Assembly (NCBI RefSeq): GCF_037392515.1
Contig: NC_090285.1
Span: 4,591,501-4,655,500 of the forward strand
DNA length: 64,000 bases
Reading direction: 5' to 3'
DNA from: Haliotis asinina
Lineage: Eukaryota; Mollusca; Gastropoda; Lepetellida; Haliotidae
Shown here: piece after piece, positions 63,100 to 64,000 of the stretch
How positions within the stretch are numbered: position 1 is the stretch's first letter
Layout of the letters: every line of letters starts with the position of its first letter
Translations under genes and position numbers: made by a program
Notes under the pieces: generated by a model
Database searches by the model: none
What the model was told of the DNA's origin: nothing
Seen by the model: the letters and a program-made list of their open reading frames with translations, nothing else

Positions 63100-64000
63100 A
63101 TACACGGAAGCATTAATATAACACTTCCGTAAGGGGTACACTATATACAATATCATAAATACACATACAATATATGTACTGACCTGATAAACTCCTCATT
63201 AACTCCATAAAACATCCAATATACTGAACTGATCCTCCTCTTTTTATGATCTTTATTGACTGCCACTAAGCTGTGTGTAACACAAACCTTTAAAACTTAG
63301 CAGACAATAGGTGGCAAGCTGACCAGAGAAACTGAGACAGAAAGACAAAAGAAGCATGTGCAGAGTGGAAGCGCATGGGTCAGAAGCTGGCCTGACCCAG
63401 TAGAGAGACTATTGTTAATTGGAGTGATTGTGGGTGCAGGGATACATTTAACTGAGAGGGTTTGTTATATTTTATTTGTACACATAAAAGCTGACACCTA
63501 TACACTATATATTAACTATATACAAGTTCTTAATATTGAAACGTATAGACTATGAAACTAATAACGATTAAAACATGACCTGGCCACATACTTCCCTTCC
63601 CCATGAAATGACGTCCTCGTCATTTGGAAGTTCCATCCAGAATGGAAATAAAAGCTTGAGAAAGGCTGCCACTCAGTCTTTCTAGAACGCCACTAGCTGC
63701 AAGCTCTTGAATGGCTCTGGATCTCCTGTCCATATTAGCATTTGAAGGTGGCACTCTGTGACTCATGACATACTCCCCAGACGTCATCCAAGGAGGCTTC
63801 TTAATTTGTCTTCCTGAACGCCTTGGAGCAGGTTCAGGTGGAGATCTCGGTGTAGATGCAGCGGCGGAAGCTATCTGGACTCCAGCTATCTCCTGTCCAG
63901 TTACGTCCCCATCATTGTTCGCAGTTGCATCAACTTCTTGATTTTCTTCTGTGTCCTGCTGTTCCTCCAACAACACTGACATATGGCCGTCGCCACCAGA
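63100..64000 (-). mobile_element. Ty3/Gypsy-type LTR element, 3' end (fossil, cut by the window edge)
   Basis: The ORF entering from the right edge and ending at 63620 (minus) has the proline-rich, basic tail usual at the end of Gypsy pol proteins (APRRSGRQIKKPPWMTSGEY). It is followed by a purine run (GGGGAAGGGAAG, 63591-63604) that would serve as the polypurine tract and then TGTGGCC at 63588, a plausible LTR start. Within the supposed LTR are AATAAA words on the minus strand near 63470 and 63255. The LTR end is not defined; 63100 is approximate. The visible tail shows no break, but the rest lies outside the window. Confidence 0.6.

Overview
The window is animal nuclear DNA: genes have short exons, canonical GT-AG introns and AATAAA signals, and much of the rest is transposon debris and minisatellites. 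The genes look molluscan. A recurring short repeat with the GTGAGTGAGT / ATATGGCGGCGGTCTGTAAATA style of sequence is, from memory, typical of abalone (Haliotis), so a vetigastropod is my best guess (inference).

Left third (1-26 kb), housekeeping genes. The parkin gene (PRKN, minus strand) runs from its ubiquitin-like first coding exon at 9695 to 339 and leaves the window at the left edge in the middle of RING1. Its introns hold a Mutator-type TIR element (2.0-4.7 kb), degenerate ~170-base repeats and a 30-base minisatellite of about 43 copies. Head-to-head with it, 747 bases away, is the complete five-exon ISCU gene (10443-13363, plus). After hAT and Tc1 transposase relics comes the complete seven-exon RPL13A gene (18495-25998, plus). 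Its introns carry eight box C/D snoRNAs of two families, like vertebrate U33 and U34, both amplified in tandem.

Middle (26-46 kb). Two complete four-exon cytochrome P450 genes of clan 2 (31493-33787 and 42575-45589, both minus) have the same intron positions and the same lengths for exons 2-4, and share a 99-base identical stretch that suggests gene conversion. Around them lie LINE relics (L2/CR1-like, R4-like with a C-terminal endonuclease domain, and another fragment), a Tc1 relic, several SINE-like repeats, and a foldback element nested inside the end of a Mutator-like MITE, each with its own target-site duplication.

Right third (46-64 kb), no recognised host protein gene. A Tx1/L1-like LINE abuts a broken, virus-like (Polinton/adintovirus-like) element at about 49.0-53.0 kb. 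This element has a packaging-type ATPase, a TATA-type promoter region and an initiator-tRNA-like gene. A shorter relative of its two ends lies at about 36.6-37.9 kb. From 54.6 to 61.7 kb there is a degraded segmental duplication containing an unrecognised four-cysteine ORF, a TCGCTTTCTCGC minisatellite cassette and an 803-base MITE that is absent from the other copy. A second 30-base minisatellite (58.2-59.1 kb), a 141-base triplication and the end of a Gypsy-type LTR element at the right edge complete the window.
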